Origin: DATLFP01 sp035540955
GTDB lineage: Bacteria > Actinomycetota > Acidimicrobiia > Acidimicrobiales > CADCSY01
Assembly: GCA_035540955.1 (NCBI GenBank)
Contig: DATLFP010000122.1
Location: 1 to 25,149, forward strand
DNA: 25,149 bases
Reading direction: 5' to 3'
Below are positions 6,717-13,435 of the stretch, one piece after another. Each line of letters opens with the position of its first letter. The first letter of the stretch is position 1. Below the pieces are notes generated by a model that saw only the letters and a program-made list of their open reading frames with translations, was not told the origin of the DNA and did no database searches. The translations under genes and the position numbers were made by a program.

Positions 6717-7958
6717 TCAAACAATGTCGATGGCGAGGACGGTGACGTCGTCGTCGACGAGGTCGGCGGGGACGGTGATGGTCACCTCGCCGTCGGGGTC
6801 ATCCCCCCACCCGTCGAGGATGCCGGTGCGGGTGGTGAACGCGAGCTCGGTGCCGCTCGCGAGCTCGACGACCCGCTCCACCCGGCGCACCTTCAACCCC
6901 CGGACCGTCACGGTGTCGTAGGGGCGCGCCAGCAGGTGGACGAACACGCGGCTGCCGTTGCGCGTCGAGGGCCCGTAGTGCTGCCACGCCTCGAGCCCGG
7001 CCTCCACGCCGAGCACCGCGTCGCGGTGTCGCCGCACCCACGAGCCGAGGTGCTCGAGGCGCTCGACCTGCTCCGGCGGCAGCGAGCCGTCGCCCCGCGG
7101 GCTCACGTTGAGCAGGAGGTTGCCGCCCCGGCCCACCACCTCGCACAGCGTGTGGATCAGCGAGCGCGGTGACTTGTAGTCGTGGTCGGCCGGGTTCCAG
7201 CTCCAGCTCTCGTTCATCGTCATGCACGTCTCCCACTTGCGCGCCGGGGGCGTGGGCGGGACGAACTGCTCGGGGGTCTCGTAGTCGCCGACGGTGGGCA
7301 GGCGGTCGTTGATGATGATCCCGGGCTGGAGCTCGCGGATCATCGCCTCCAGCTCCTTCGCCTTCCACGCCTCGGGTCGCCGCTCCCAGCCGCCGTCGAA
7401 CCAGATGACGTCGACCGTGCCGTAGCCGGTGAGCAGCTCGCGGATCTGACCGTGCATCACGTCGACGAAGCGGGCCCAGCTCTCCTCGTCGGGCATCGGG
7501 GGCGTGCGGCCGAAGCGGTAGGGGCGGTGTTCGAGGGTGAAGGCCGGGTAGTCGGGGTGGTGCCAGTCCGACAGCGAGAAGTAGAAGCCGACCCGGATGC
7601 CCTCGGCCCGCATGGCGTCGGCGAACTCCCGGACGATGTCGCGCCCGTAGGGCGTGTGCTCGATCGACCAGTCCGACAGCTTCGTGTGGAACAGGGCGAA
7701 GCCGCTGTGGTGCTTGGTGGTGAGCACCGCGTACTGCACACCGGACTCCCGAGCCAGGCGGGCGAGACCCGCCGGGTCCCACGCCGTGGGGTCGAAGGTG
7801 GCGGCCGAGGAGTGGTATTGCTCAGGGGTCACGTCCTGGGCGTGGATGAGCACCCCGCCACCCCCCGTCAGGGGCCAGGAGATCTCGAGCCCCTGCTGGC
7901 TGGCGTGGTCCCAGTGGATGAAGAGGCCGAGGCCGGCGGTGTCGAACCAGGCATGCAT
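6717..7958 (-). CDS. Alpha-L-fucosidase, glycoside hydrolase family 29
   Basis: 413 aa from the ATG at 7958, which has GGAGG at 5 nt; an in-frame ATG at 7973 would add five residues but has a poorer site. The TIM-barrel catalytic domain shows GLFIHWDHAS (11-20), YAVLTTKHHSGFALF (76-90), FYFSLSDWHHPDY (125-137) and VIWFDGGW (184-191), in which D188 is the expected nucleophile of this retaining family. GRGGNLLLNVSPRGDG (276-291) closes the barrel, and a beta-sandwich tail follows. No signal peptide is seen, so the enzyme should act in the cytosol on imported fuco-oligosaccharides or glycosides. No sugar transporter or fucose pathway gene is adjacent, so its substrate is open. It converges on the panE-like gene and diverges from the LLM monooxygenase gene. 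Confidence 0.9.
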   Translation of the reverse strand: MHAWFDTAGLGLFIHWDHASQQGLEISWPLTGGGGVLIHAQDVTPEQYHSSAATFDPTAWDPAGLARLARESGVQYAVLTTKHHSGFALFHTKLSDWSIEHTPYGRDIVREFADAMRAEGIRVGFYFSLSDWHHPDYPAFTLEHRPYRFGRTPPMPDEESWARFVDVMHGQIRELLTGYGTVDVIWFDGGWERRPEAWKAKELEAMIRELQPGIIINDRLPTVGDYETPEQFVPPTPPARKWETCMTMNESWSWNPADHDYKSPRSLIHTLCEVVGRGGNLLLNVSPRGDGSLPPEQVERLEHLGSWVRRHRDAVLGVEAGLEAWQHYGPSTRNGSRVFVHLLARPYDTVTVRGLKVRRVERVVELASGTELAFTTRTGILDGWGDDPDGEVTITVPADLVDDDVTVLAIDIV

Positions 7959-7972
7959 GATGGCCTCCAACA

Positions 7973-7978
7973 TATGAT
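7973..7978 (+). promoter_or_regulatory. Possible -10 box TATGAT for the LLM/ADH operon
   Basis: TATGAT is a near-consensus -10 in an A/T-richer stretch between the divergent fucosidase and LLM genes. It would give a leader of about 30 nt carrying GAGGA 7 nt before the ATG at 8014. No clear -35 is seen. It overlaps the alternative fucosidase start. Confidence 0.3.
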
Positions 7979-8013
7979 GCGCGTGTCAGGTTTTTCGAAC
8001 TGAGGACGTCAGC

Positions 8014-9216
8014 ATGCCCGCACCGTGGCCCCTGAACTTCGGCGTGTTCTACGCGCCGTTCCACCCCGTCGGCCAGGACCCGACCCTCGCCCTCGAGTAC
8101 GACCTCGAACGGGTCGTCGAGCTCGATCGCCTCGGCTTCGACGAGGCGTGGTTCGGCGAGCACCACTCGGGGGGCTACGAGCTGATCGGCTCGCCCGAGA
8201 TCTTCATCGCCGTGGCCGCCGAGCGCACCAAGCACATCCGGCTCGGCACCGGCGTGACGTCGCTCCCGTACCACCACCCGTGGCTGGTGGCCGACCGCAT
8301 CTGCCTGCTCGACCACCTGACGAGGGGCCGGGTCATCTTCGGCACCGGACCGGGGGCGCTGCCCACCGACGCCTACATCATGGGCATCGACCCGGTGGAG
8401 CAGCGGCGGATGATGGAGGAGTCGCTCGACGCCATCCTCGCGCTGTTCCGCTCCGAGGAGCCGGTGACGCGCGAGACCGACTGGTTCACGATGCGGGAAG
8501 CCCGCCTGCAGCTGCGGCCCTACACGTACCCGCACCCCGAGGTGGCGGTCGCCGCCATGGTCTCGCCCAGCGGGCCCCGCCTCGCCGGCAAGCACGACGT
8601 GTCGCTGCTCTCGCTCTCGATGTCGATGGCCGAGGGCTTCGCCGCCATCGGGCAGGCGTGGGGCGTCGTCACCGAGCAGGCCGCCAAGACCGGCGCCAAG
8701 GAGCCCGACCGCCGCAGCTGGCGGGTGCTCGGCAACATGCACCTCGCCGAGACGCGCGACCAGGCCATCGAGGACTGCACGTACGGCCTCGAGGAGTTCG
8801 CCAGCTACTTCGGCGGCGGCGCCGGCTTCGTCCCGCTCGCCAACGAGGTCGACGACAAGCCCAAGACCCCCCGGGAGTTCGTCGAGGGCTACACCTCGCG
8901 GGGTGGCGTCGTCGTCGGCACGCCCGATGACGCCATCGAGTACATCGAGGGCCTGCTCGAGCAGTCCGGCGGGTTCGGCACCTTCCTCCTCCTCGGCCAC
9001 GACTGGGCGTCGCCGCAGGCGACGATGAACTCCTACCGCCTGTTCGCCCGCCACGTCATCCCGCACTTCAAGGGTCGCCTCCAGTCGCCGATCGACTCCC
9101 ACGAGTGGGCGACCGCCAAGCGGGGAGAGATCTTCGGCCGCGCCGGCCAGGCGATCATGAACGCCATCCAGACCCACGTCGCCGAGCAGGACGGCGAGAA
9201 GGAGGGCAAGGCCTGA
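8014..9216 (+). CDS. LLM-class flavin-dependent monooxygenase, limonene-monooxygenase (LimB)-like
   Basis: 400 aa, ATG with GAGGA 7 nt upstream. The bacterial-luciferase TIM barrel is shown by FDEAWFGEHHSGGYELIGSPE (about 42-62), IRLGTGVTSLPYHHP (75-89), RGRVIFGTGPG (107-117) and DPVEQRRMMEESLDAI. This pattern is closest, from memory, to Rhodococcus limonene 1,2-monooxygenase and related FMN-dependent oxygenases. These use O2 and reduced flavin supplied by a separate reductase to epoxidise or hydroxylate cyclic terpenes or ketones in the cytosol. The Lys/Glu-rich C-terminal tail (EQDGEKEGKA) is unremarkable. The stop TGA shares its A with the ATG of the alcohol dehydrogenase, so the two enzymes likely act in sequence. 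No flavin reductase, epoxide hydrolase or regulator is adjacent; the substrate is unproven. Confidence 0.88.
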   Translation: MPAPWPLNFGVFYAPFHPVGQDPTLALEYDLERVVELDRLGFDEAWFGEHHSGGYELIGSPEIFIAVAAERTKHIRLGTGVTSLPYHHPWLVADRICLLDHLTRGRVIFGTGPGALPTDAYIMGIDPVEQRRMMEESLDAILALFRSEEPVTRETDWFTMREARLQLRPYTYPHPEVAVAAMVSPSGPRLAGKHDVSLLSLSMSMAEGFAAIGQAWGVVTEQAAKTGAKEPDRRSWRVLGNMHLAETRDQAIEDCTYGLEEFASYFGGGAGFVPLANEVDDKPKTPREFVEGYTSRGGVVVGTPDDAIEYIEGLLEQSGGFGTFLLLGHDWASPQATMNSYRLFARHVIPHFKGRLQSPIDSHEWATAKRGEIFGRAGQAIMNAIQTHVAEQDGEKEGKA

Positions 9217-10265
9217 TGCGCGCCGCGGTGCTCAACAAGGGCGAGATCCTCGTCCGCGAGGATGTCGACGAGCCGGTTCCGGGGCTGGGCCAGGCGCTCG
9301 TGCAGGTGAAGGCGTGCGGCATCTGTGGGTCCGACCTGCACTTCGCCAAGCACGGGGCGTCGATGCTGGCCCTCGGTCGGGAGATGGCGGGCGGGATGAT
9401 GGCCGATGCCGGCGCCCGTCCCGAGCTCGACCTCGACCAGGACGTCTACATGGGGCACGAGTTCGCCGCCGAGCTGCTCGAGCTCGGGCCCGACACCGAG
9501 TCCGACATCAAGCCCGGTGCCCTGGTCACCGCCATCCCGGTCCTGATGGGCATGGGCGGCGTGGAGCCGATCGTCTACAGCAACACGACGAAGGCGGGTT
9601 ACGGCGAGCGCATGCTGCTCACCGCCCCGCTGCTGCTCGAGGTGCCCAACGGCCTGCCGGCCGAGCACGCGGCGCTCACCGAACCGATGGCCGTCGGGCT
9701 GCACGGCGTCAACAAGGGCCGGCTCCAGCAGGGTGAGGGAGCGATCGTGCTCGGCTGCGGACCGGTGGGGCTGGCGTGCATCGCGGCGCTGAAGGTGAAG
9801 GGGATCGGGCCGATCGTCGCCGCCGACTTCTCGCCGGCGCGACGGGCACTGGCGGTCACCATGGGGGCCGACGAGGCGGTCGACCCGCGCGAGGAGACGG
9901 CGTGGGCGGCGTGGGGCCGGGCCGGCAAGGGCCGGACGCCCGTGGTGTTCGAGGCCATCGGCGTGCCCGGGATCATCAACGACATCATGCGCTCGGCGCC
10001 CGCCGGCGCCCGGGTCGTGGTCGTCGGCGTCTGCATGGAGAACGACACGATCAACCCGTTCTTCGGCATCTCGAAGGAGCTGAACATCCAGTTCGCGCTC
10101 GGCTACGACCCGATGGAGTTCGCCGGCTCGCTGCGGTCGATCGCCGAGGGGGAGATCGACGTCGCGCCCATGGTCACCGCGCAGGTGCCGCTGGAGAAGA
10201 CCCCGTGGGCCTTCGAAGCCCTCGGCAACCCCGAGGAGCACTGCAAGATCATCGTCACGCCGTAG
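9216..10265 (+). CDS. Zinc-dependent alcohol dehydrogenase (MDR superfamily)
   Basis: 349 aa. The catalytic zinc ligands appear as C37 in ACGICGSDLH (34-42) and H81-E82 in MGHEFAAE. The NAD(P)-binding Rossmann motif is GCGPVGL (180-186), and AVGLHGVNKGRL (159-170) is the usual linker helix. The four-cysteine structural zinc lobe is missing: the segment after PGALVTAIPV has no Cys, so it belongs to the one-zinc branch. The start ATG overlaps the LLM stop by one base (TGATG), which fixes it. Paired with the monooxygenase, it could oxidise the hydroxylated product to a ketone or aldehyde; this is inferred from gene order. The product ends IIVTP, a typical MDR ending. The next gene is convergent, 54 nt away, with no clear terminator. 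Confidence 0.9.
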   Translation: MRAAVLNKGEILVREDVDEPVPGLGQALVQVKACGICGSDLHFAKHGASMLALGREMAGGMMADAGARPELDLDQDVYMGHEFAAELLELGPDTESDIKPGALVTAIPVLMGMGGVEPIVYSNTTKAGYGERMLLTAPLLLEVPNGLPAEHAALTEPMAVGLHGVNKGRLQQGEGAIVLGCGPVGLACIAALKVKGIGPIVAADFSPARRALAVTMGADEAVDPREETAWAAWGRAGKGRTPVVFEAIGVPGIINDIMRSAPAGARVVVVGVCMENDTINPFFGISKELNIQFALGYDPMEFAGSLRSIAEGEIDVAPMVTAQVPLEKTPWAFEALGNPEEHCKIIVTP

Positions 10266-10319
10266 TCGTTGTGCGCGCCGCTCGAGGTGACCACCCGGAC
10301 CTGGGGTTCGCGGGCCGCG

Positions 10320-10697
10320 TCAGATCTTGGTGATCACCTCGAGTGGGAACGGCGGTTGGCCGAGCGGTCGGACGGCGAGCCGCAGGAGCAGGAGCGGGTG
10401 GTCGTCGCCGGCCGTCCGGTTCAGGTGCACCTCGTCACAGCCGAGACAGCGGTGGATCAGGACCCACTCACCGTCACCGCGGACGGTGATGGCGATCGGC
10501 TCCATCGACGACCCGCAGTCGGCGTCCCGGTCTCCGGGTGTGTCGTCGTCCAGATGCCTGCTCCACAGGCAGCTCGGGCAGTGGTTTCGGTGCGCGGTCC
10601 CTGGTGCGTCGAGTGGGACGTCGAGACCGCAGTGACCGCAGCGGAAGGAGCCACGACGGTCGTGCTGGCGCGCGCGGTGGCGCGGGCGATTGCTCAC
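10320..10697 (-). CDS. RNHCP-domain zinc-ribbon protein, function unknown
   Basis: 125 aa. It contains the signature that names the RNHCP family, HRNHCPSCLWSRHLD (36-50). Cysteine pairs at C20/C23, C40/C43 and C84/C87, plus C61, could bind one or two zinc ions. The basic N-terminus (about eight Arg/His/Lys in the first 15) suggests nucleic-acid contact, which is an inference. The family is widespread in actinomycetes and has no assigned function. The start is GTG at 10697, supported by GGAGGT 8 nt upstream. The 219-nt spacer before it contains a possible leader ORF. It converges on the alcohol dehydrogenase. Confidence 0.85.
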   Translation of the reverse strand: MSNRPRHRARQHDRRGSFRCGHCGLDVPLDAPGTAHRNHCPSCLWSRHLDDDTPGDRDADCGSSMEPIAITVRGDGEWVLIHRCLGCDEVHLNRTAGDDHPLLLLRLAVRPLGQPPFPLEVITKI

Positions 10698-10758
10698 ACG
10701 ATGGACCTCCGGTTCGGATGCGAACGGGACTGCGTCGCACCCGGCGGTCGTGGGAGAG

Positions 10759-10815
10759 CTAGGCCCCTACCACCTGGAGGCGCGACGCGATGCGGTCCGT
10801 GGGAGCTCCGGTCAC
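10759..10815 (-). CDS. Possible 18-aa leader ORF upstream of the RNHCP gene
   Basis: GTG at 10815 is preceded by a near-perfect AGGAGGT at 5 nt spacing, the strongest ribosome binding site in this part of the window. It opens an 18-codon frame (MTGAPTDRIASRLQVVGA) ending in TAG at 10759-10761, 61 nt before the RNHCP start on the same strand. No run of one amino acid that would mark a classic attenuator is seen. It may be a small protein, a leader peptide or chance; only the strong ribosome binding site argues for it. Confidence 0.35.
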   Translation of the reverse strand: MTGAPTDRIASRLQVVGA

Positions 10816-10916
10816 GTGCCACCTCCTCTCACTGCTCGTCGGTCGGGTCCGGGCATTCGACTCGCTGACCGAGAGGCCCGCAAGCGAATATCGGGCGAGA
10901 CCGAGTCGGTGAGCGC

Positions 10917-11126
10917 TCAGGGCTGGAGGCGGTAGCCGATCGGTCGGGGCGTGCGGTCGGGCGGCGGCAAGGGGTCGACGAGCAGCCCGCTCACGCCGGC
11001 GATGGCGGCGCGGCTCAGGTCGAAGCGGACCTCGTCGAGCCGCTCCCGGAGCCGGATGATCTCCGCCGCCATCGCCACGCGGCTGCCGCCGAACTCGCCG
11101 ATCACCGCCGACGTCGCTCCGCTCAT
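10917..11126 (-). CDS. 69-aa protein translationally coupled to clpP, function unknown
   Basis: The ATG at 11126 overlaps the clpP stop (ATGA) and has GGAGG 7 nt upstream, so translation is well supported although the ORF is short. The protein has a helix-prone core, AAEIIRLRERLDEVRFDLSRA (about 20-40) with heptad-like Leu/Ile spacing, then a Pro-rich tail (DPLPPPDRTPRPIGY, 51-65). No membrane segment, Cys or known motif is present. I do not recognise a family. Close coupling to a protease subunit suggests an adaptor, inhibitor or activator of this ClpP, which is a guess. It ends the transcription unit; a long-armed CGACTCG/CGAGTCG repeat (10859-10908) downstream is too weak to call a terminator. 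Confidence 0.7.
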   Translation of the reverse strand: MSGATSAVIGEFGGSRVAMAAEIIRLRERLDEVRFDLSRAAIAGVSGLLVDPLPPPDRTPRPIGYRLQP

Positions 11127-11746
11127 GTCGTGGCCTCCTGCTGGGTCGGCAGCGGCACCAGCGCCGCCCGCTCGAGCACGGCGTCGACCATCCCGTACGA
11201 GACGCCCTCCTCGGCGCTCATGATGTAGTCGCGGTCGATGTCGCGGTTGATCTTGTCGACCGGCTGACCGGTGTGGTGAGCGAGGATCTCCTCCATCCGC
11301 TGGCGCTGGTAGCGCATCTCCTGCGCCTGGATCTCGATGTCGATCTGCTGGCCCTGCGCCCCGCCGTGCGGCTGATGGATGAGGATGCGGCTGTTCGGCA
11401 GGGCGTAGCGCTTGCCCTCGGCGCCCGCCGCCAGCAGCACCGACGCGGCCGACGCCGCGATCCCCATGCACACCGTGGAGATGTCGGGGGCGATGTGCTG
11501 CATCGTGTCGTAGATGGCGAACATGGCGGTGACCGACCCGCCGGGGGAGTTGATGTAGAAGGCGATGTCCTTCTCGGGGTCGACCGCCGCGAGGTGCAGC
11601 AGCTGAGCCACGAGCAGGTTGGCGCTCTGGTCGTCGACCTGGGTGCCGAGGATCACCACCCGGTCCTTGAGGAGGCGGGAGTAGAGGTCGAAGGCCCGCT
11701 CACCTCGCTCGGTCTGCTCGAGCACCGTGGGGACGAGATAGCTCAT
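11123..11746 (-). CDS. clpP: ATP-dependent Clp protease proteolytic subunit ClpP
   Basis: 207 aa from the ATG at 11746 (MSYLVPTVLEQT, the normal mature-like ClpP start) with GAGG 8 nt upstream; an extension to 11785 would add a basic stretch not found in the family and run into the operator region. The catalytic triad is S99 in CMGIAASAASVL, H124 in RILIHQPHGG and D173 in DIDRDYIMSAEE. FYINSPGGSVTA (63-74) forms the oxyanion loop region. ClpP forms tetradecamers that degrade proteins unfolded by ClpX or ClpC. Here it is alone, not beside a second clpP, clpX or tig, so it may be an extra paralogue; whether other clpP genes exist lies outside the window. It diverges from an SRPBCC-ArsR pair and shares its 70-bp control region. 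Confidence 0.95.
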   Translation of the reverse strand: MSYLVPTVLEQTERGERAFDLYSRLLKDRVVILGTQVDDQSANLLVAQLLHLAAVDPEKDIAFYINSPGGSVTAMFAIYDTMQHIAPDISTVCMGIAASAASVLLAAGAEGKRYALPNSRILIHQPHGGAQGQQIDIEIQAQEMRYQRQRMEEILAHHTGQPVDKINRDIDRDYIMSAEEGVSYGMVDAVLERAALVPLPTQQEATT

Positions 11747-11778
11747 GGCACGCACCTCTTTCGCTCGCGATTGCCTCA

Positions 11779-11824
11779 TTCGCAACTGGATGGTTGCATG
11801 CTATACTCGCAACTCAATGGTTGC
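11779..11824 (+). promoter_or_regulatory. Promoter and twin ArsR-type operators of the SRPBCC-arsR unit
   Basis: Two near-identical sites, GCAACTGGATGGTTGC (11782-11797) and GCAACTCAATGGTTGC (11809-11824), are dyads of the form GCAAC-N6-GTTGC whose centres are 27 bp apart. Between them is a good -10, TATACT (11802-11807), with TTCGCA (11779-11784) 17 bp upstream as -35. The ATG at 11817 is 9 nt after the -10, so the mRNA is probably leaderless. Site 1 covers the -35 region and site 2 the start codon, a layout suited to repression. Inferred binder: the ArsR-like protein of this operon. Confidence 0.75.
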
Positions 11825-12146
11825 ACATGTGGAGCGGTCGGTCGTGCTCGACGCCCCGGCCGACCGGGTCTGGCAGGCGCTGATCGAGGACCCGTCGGGC
11901 TGGTTCGACGCGGAGGTCGAGATCGAGCCCCGGCCCGGCGGGCGGGTGCGGGTCGACGACCGGCGGGGGACCGTCGAGCGGTTCGCGCCGGGCGAGGCGC
12001 TCTCGTTCCGGGTGTGGACGCCGCCGCCGGTGGAGGGCAGCAGGATCGACTTCGTCCTCGAACCTCTCGACGGCGAGCACACCGTGCTCACGGTCACCGA
12101 GACGCAGCTGGCCTCGGCGCCGCGCACGACCCTCCTCCATGCCTGA
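11817..12146 (+). CDS. SRPBCC (AHSA1-like START-fold) protein
   Basis: 109 aa, from the ATG at 11817 set by the leaderless promoter. The opening HVERSVVLDAPADRVWQALIEDPSGWF (4-30) and the strand pattern EVEIEPRPGGRVRVDD, LSFRVWTPP, SRIDFVLEPLDGEHTVLTVTET are typical of the AHSA1 branch of the helix-grip fold. It is shorter than many members (about 140-160 aa): the long C-terminal helix that closes the pocket seems reduced to a few residues. Members of this group bind hydrophobic ligands; when paired with ArsR regulators their ligands are mostly unknown. The stop lies 8 nt inside the arsR gene, so the two are co-translated. The usual order is often regulator first; here the SRPBCC gene leads. 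Confidence 0.8.
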   Translation: MVAHVERSVVLDAPADRVWQALIEDPSGWFDAEVEIEPRPGGRVRVDDRRGTVERFAPGEALSFRVWTPPPVEGSRIDFVLEPLDGEHTVLTVTETQLASAPRTTLLHA

Positions 12147-12459
12147 CGTCGACGGCGTCTTCGACGCGCTCGCCGACCCGACGCGGCGCCAGGTCCTCCG
12201 CAACCTCGCCGAGGGCGGCCCGCAGACGCCCACCGAGCTCGCCGGCCGGCTGCCCGTCAGCCGCCAAGCGGTCTCGAAGCACCTCGACGTGCTCGGCCGC
12301 GCCGGCCTCGTCACCTCGGCCCGGGCCGGGCGCGAGACGCGCTTCACGTTCCAGCCCGAACCGCTCACCGACGCCGCCGCATGGATGGCCGAGGTGGGCG
12401 GCACCTGGGACCGTCGCCTCGCGGCCCTGCAACGCCGCCTCGCCGCGCCGCCCTCCTGA
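12139..12459 (+). CDS. ArsR-family winged-helix transcriptional regulator
   Basis: 106 aa. The whole length is one winged-helix domain: FDALADPTRRQVLRNLAEGG (8-27), recognition region TPTELAGRLPVSRQAVSKHLDVLGRAGLV (30-58), and a wing AGRETRFTFQPEPL (62-75). No Cys pair of the metal-sensing ArsR type is present, so it is likely a non-metal member of the SdpR/SRPBCC-associated group. It overlaps the SRPBCC gene by 8 nt. By analogy with such pairs it should repress its own operon through the two GCAAC-N6-GTTGC sites upstream, and it could also affect the divergent clpP promoter; neither is shown. Confidence 0.92.
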   Translation: MPDVDGVFDALADPTRRQVLRNLAEGGPQTPTELAGRLPVSRQAVSKHLDVLGRAGLVTSARAGRETRFTFQPEPLTDAAAWMAEVGGTWDRRLAALQRRLAAPPS

Positions 12460-12480
12460 TCCGGCTCCTCCTGAACGGCG

Positions 12481-12508
12481 CGCGGCCGGGAACCGGGACC
12501 GGGCCGCG
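12481..12508 (+). terminator. Weak hairpin after arsR
   Basis: CGCGGCC (12481-12487) pairs with GGCCGCG (12502-12508) across a 14-nt loop that itself contains GGGAACCGGGACC. It lies between the arsR stop and the next promoter and has no U-tract, so it is a weak terminator candidate. Confidence 0.3.
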
Positions 12509-12511
12509 GCG

Positions 12512-12517
12512 TAGGGT
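12512..12517 (+). promoter_or_regulatory. -10 box TAGGGT of the F420-type LLM gene (leaderless)
   Basis: TAGGGT is followed by 6 nt (CCGGGC) and the ATG at 12524, matching the leaderless layout of other genes here. A -35 would fall within the preceding hairpin and is not evident. Confidence 0.5.
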
Positions 12518-12523
12518 CCGGGC

Positions 12524-13435
12524 ATGGCTGGAACGGACCGGATGCCCGCGCTCTCGCTCGTCGCCATGCCGGGGCGGCGGGTGAAGACCCTCGAGCTGGC
12601 GCGGGAGATGGAGGAGCGAGGCTTCGCCGGGATCTTCGGGCCGAGCTTCGGCGACGTCATCTCCCTGTGCCTGTCGATCGGCCACGTCACCGAGCACATC
12701 CCGTTCGGCTCGTCGATCCAGCCGATCTACCTCCGGCCGGCCGCCGACGTCGCACAGACGGCGTCGTATCTCGCCGAGGTCACCGGCGGCCGCTTCCACC
12801 TCGGCCTCGGCGTGAGCCACGGCCCGGTGCACCAGCGCCTCGGCGTCACCCCCGGCAAGCCGCTGGCCGACACCCGGGCCTACGTCGAGACCATCCGCAA
12901 GGTCATCGGTGACAACGCCTGCCCGCCGATCGTCCTGGCCACGCTGCGCACGAAGATGCTGCAGCTGGCGGTGGAGATCGCCGACGGCGCGGTGTGGGCC
13001 AACGCCGCCCGCAGCCACATGCGGAGCTCGCTGCAGGTGGTGCCGGCCGACCGGATCGAGGGCGGCTTCTACGTCGGCAACATGATCCCCACCGTCATCG
13101 ACGACGACCGTGACGCCGCCCGCGCCGTGAACCGCAAGACGCTCACCGGCTACGTCGCCCTGCCCAACTACCGGAACTACTGGAAGGAAGCCGGCTACGT
13201 CGAGGAGATGGAGGGCATCGAGAAGGCCCTCGCCGCCGGCGACCGCGAGGCCGTGAGCCGGTGCATGACCGACGCCTGGCTCGACGACTGCACGCTCTCG
13301 GGCTCGGCGGCGCAGGTGCGTGACGGGATCGAGGCGTGGTTCGACGCCGGCGTGTCGACCCCCATCGTCGTGCCGTCGTCCACGTCGGGCGGGCAGCTCA
13401 AGGCGATCGAGGAGATCTTCGCTGCCTACTCGTGA
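12524..13435 (+). CDS. LLM-class F420-dependent oxidoreductase (probable)
   Basis: 303 aa. The luciferase-like barrel is visible from LSLVAMPGRRVKTLELAREMEERGFAGIFGP (about 10-40), through TGGRFHLGLGVSHGPVHQRLG (86-106) to the C-terminal GSAAQVRDGIEAWFDAGVSTPIVVP, which is the standard ending of F420 LLM enzymes in actinomycetes. F420 rather than FMN is inferred from the GxGxSHGP loop and from the host group. Such enzymes transfer hydride between F420H2 and alcohols, ketones or enoyl substrates; the substrate is unknown. The leaderless ATG follows a TAGGGT box. The gene overlaps the acyl-CoA dehydrogenase by 14 nt in a different frame, so both probably act on the same CoA-thioester or lipid pathway, which is inference. 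Confidence 0.87.
   Translation: MAGTDRMPALSLVAMPGRRVKTLELAREMEERGFAGIFGPSFGDVISLCLSIGHVTEHIPFGSSIQPIYLRPAADVAQTASYLAEVTGGRFHLGLGVSHGPVHQRLGVTPGKPLADTRAYVETIRKVIGDNACPPIVLATLRTKMLQLAVEIADGAVWANAARSHMRSSLQVVPADRIEGGFYVGNMIPTVIDDDRDAARAVNRKTLTGYVALPNYRNYWKEAGYVEEMEGIEKALAAGDREAVSRCMTDAWLDDCTLSGSAAQVRDGIEAWFDAGVSTPIVVPSSTSGGQLKAIEEIFAAYS

Noticed and set aside
11747..11785. N-terminal extension of ClpP to a start at 11785
   Set aside because: It would add 13 basic residues unlike ClpP and place the start in the operator region; the ATG at 11746 has a ribosome binding site and matches the family start.
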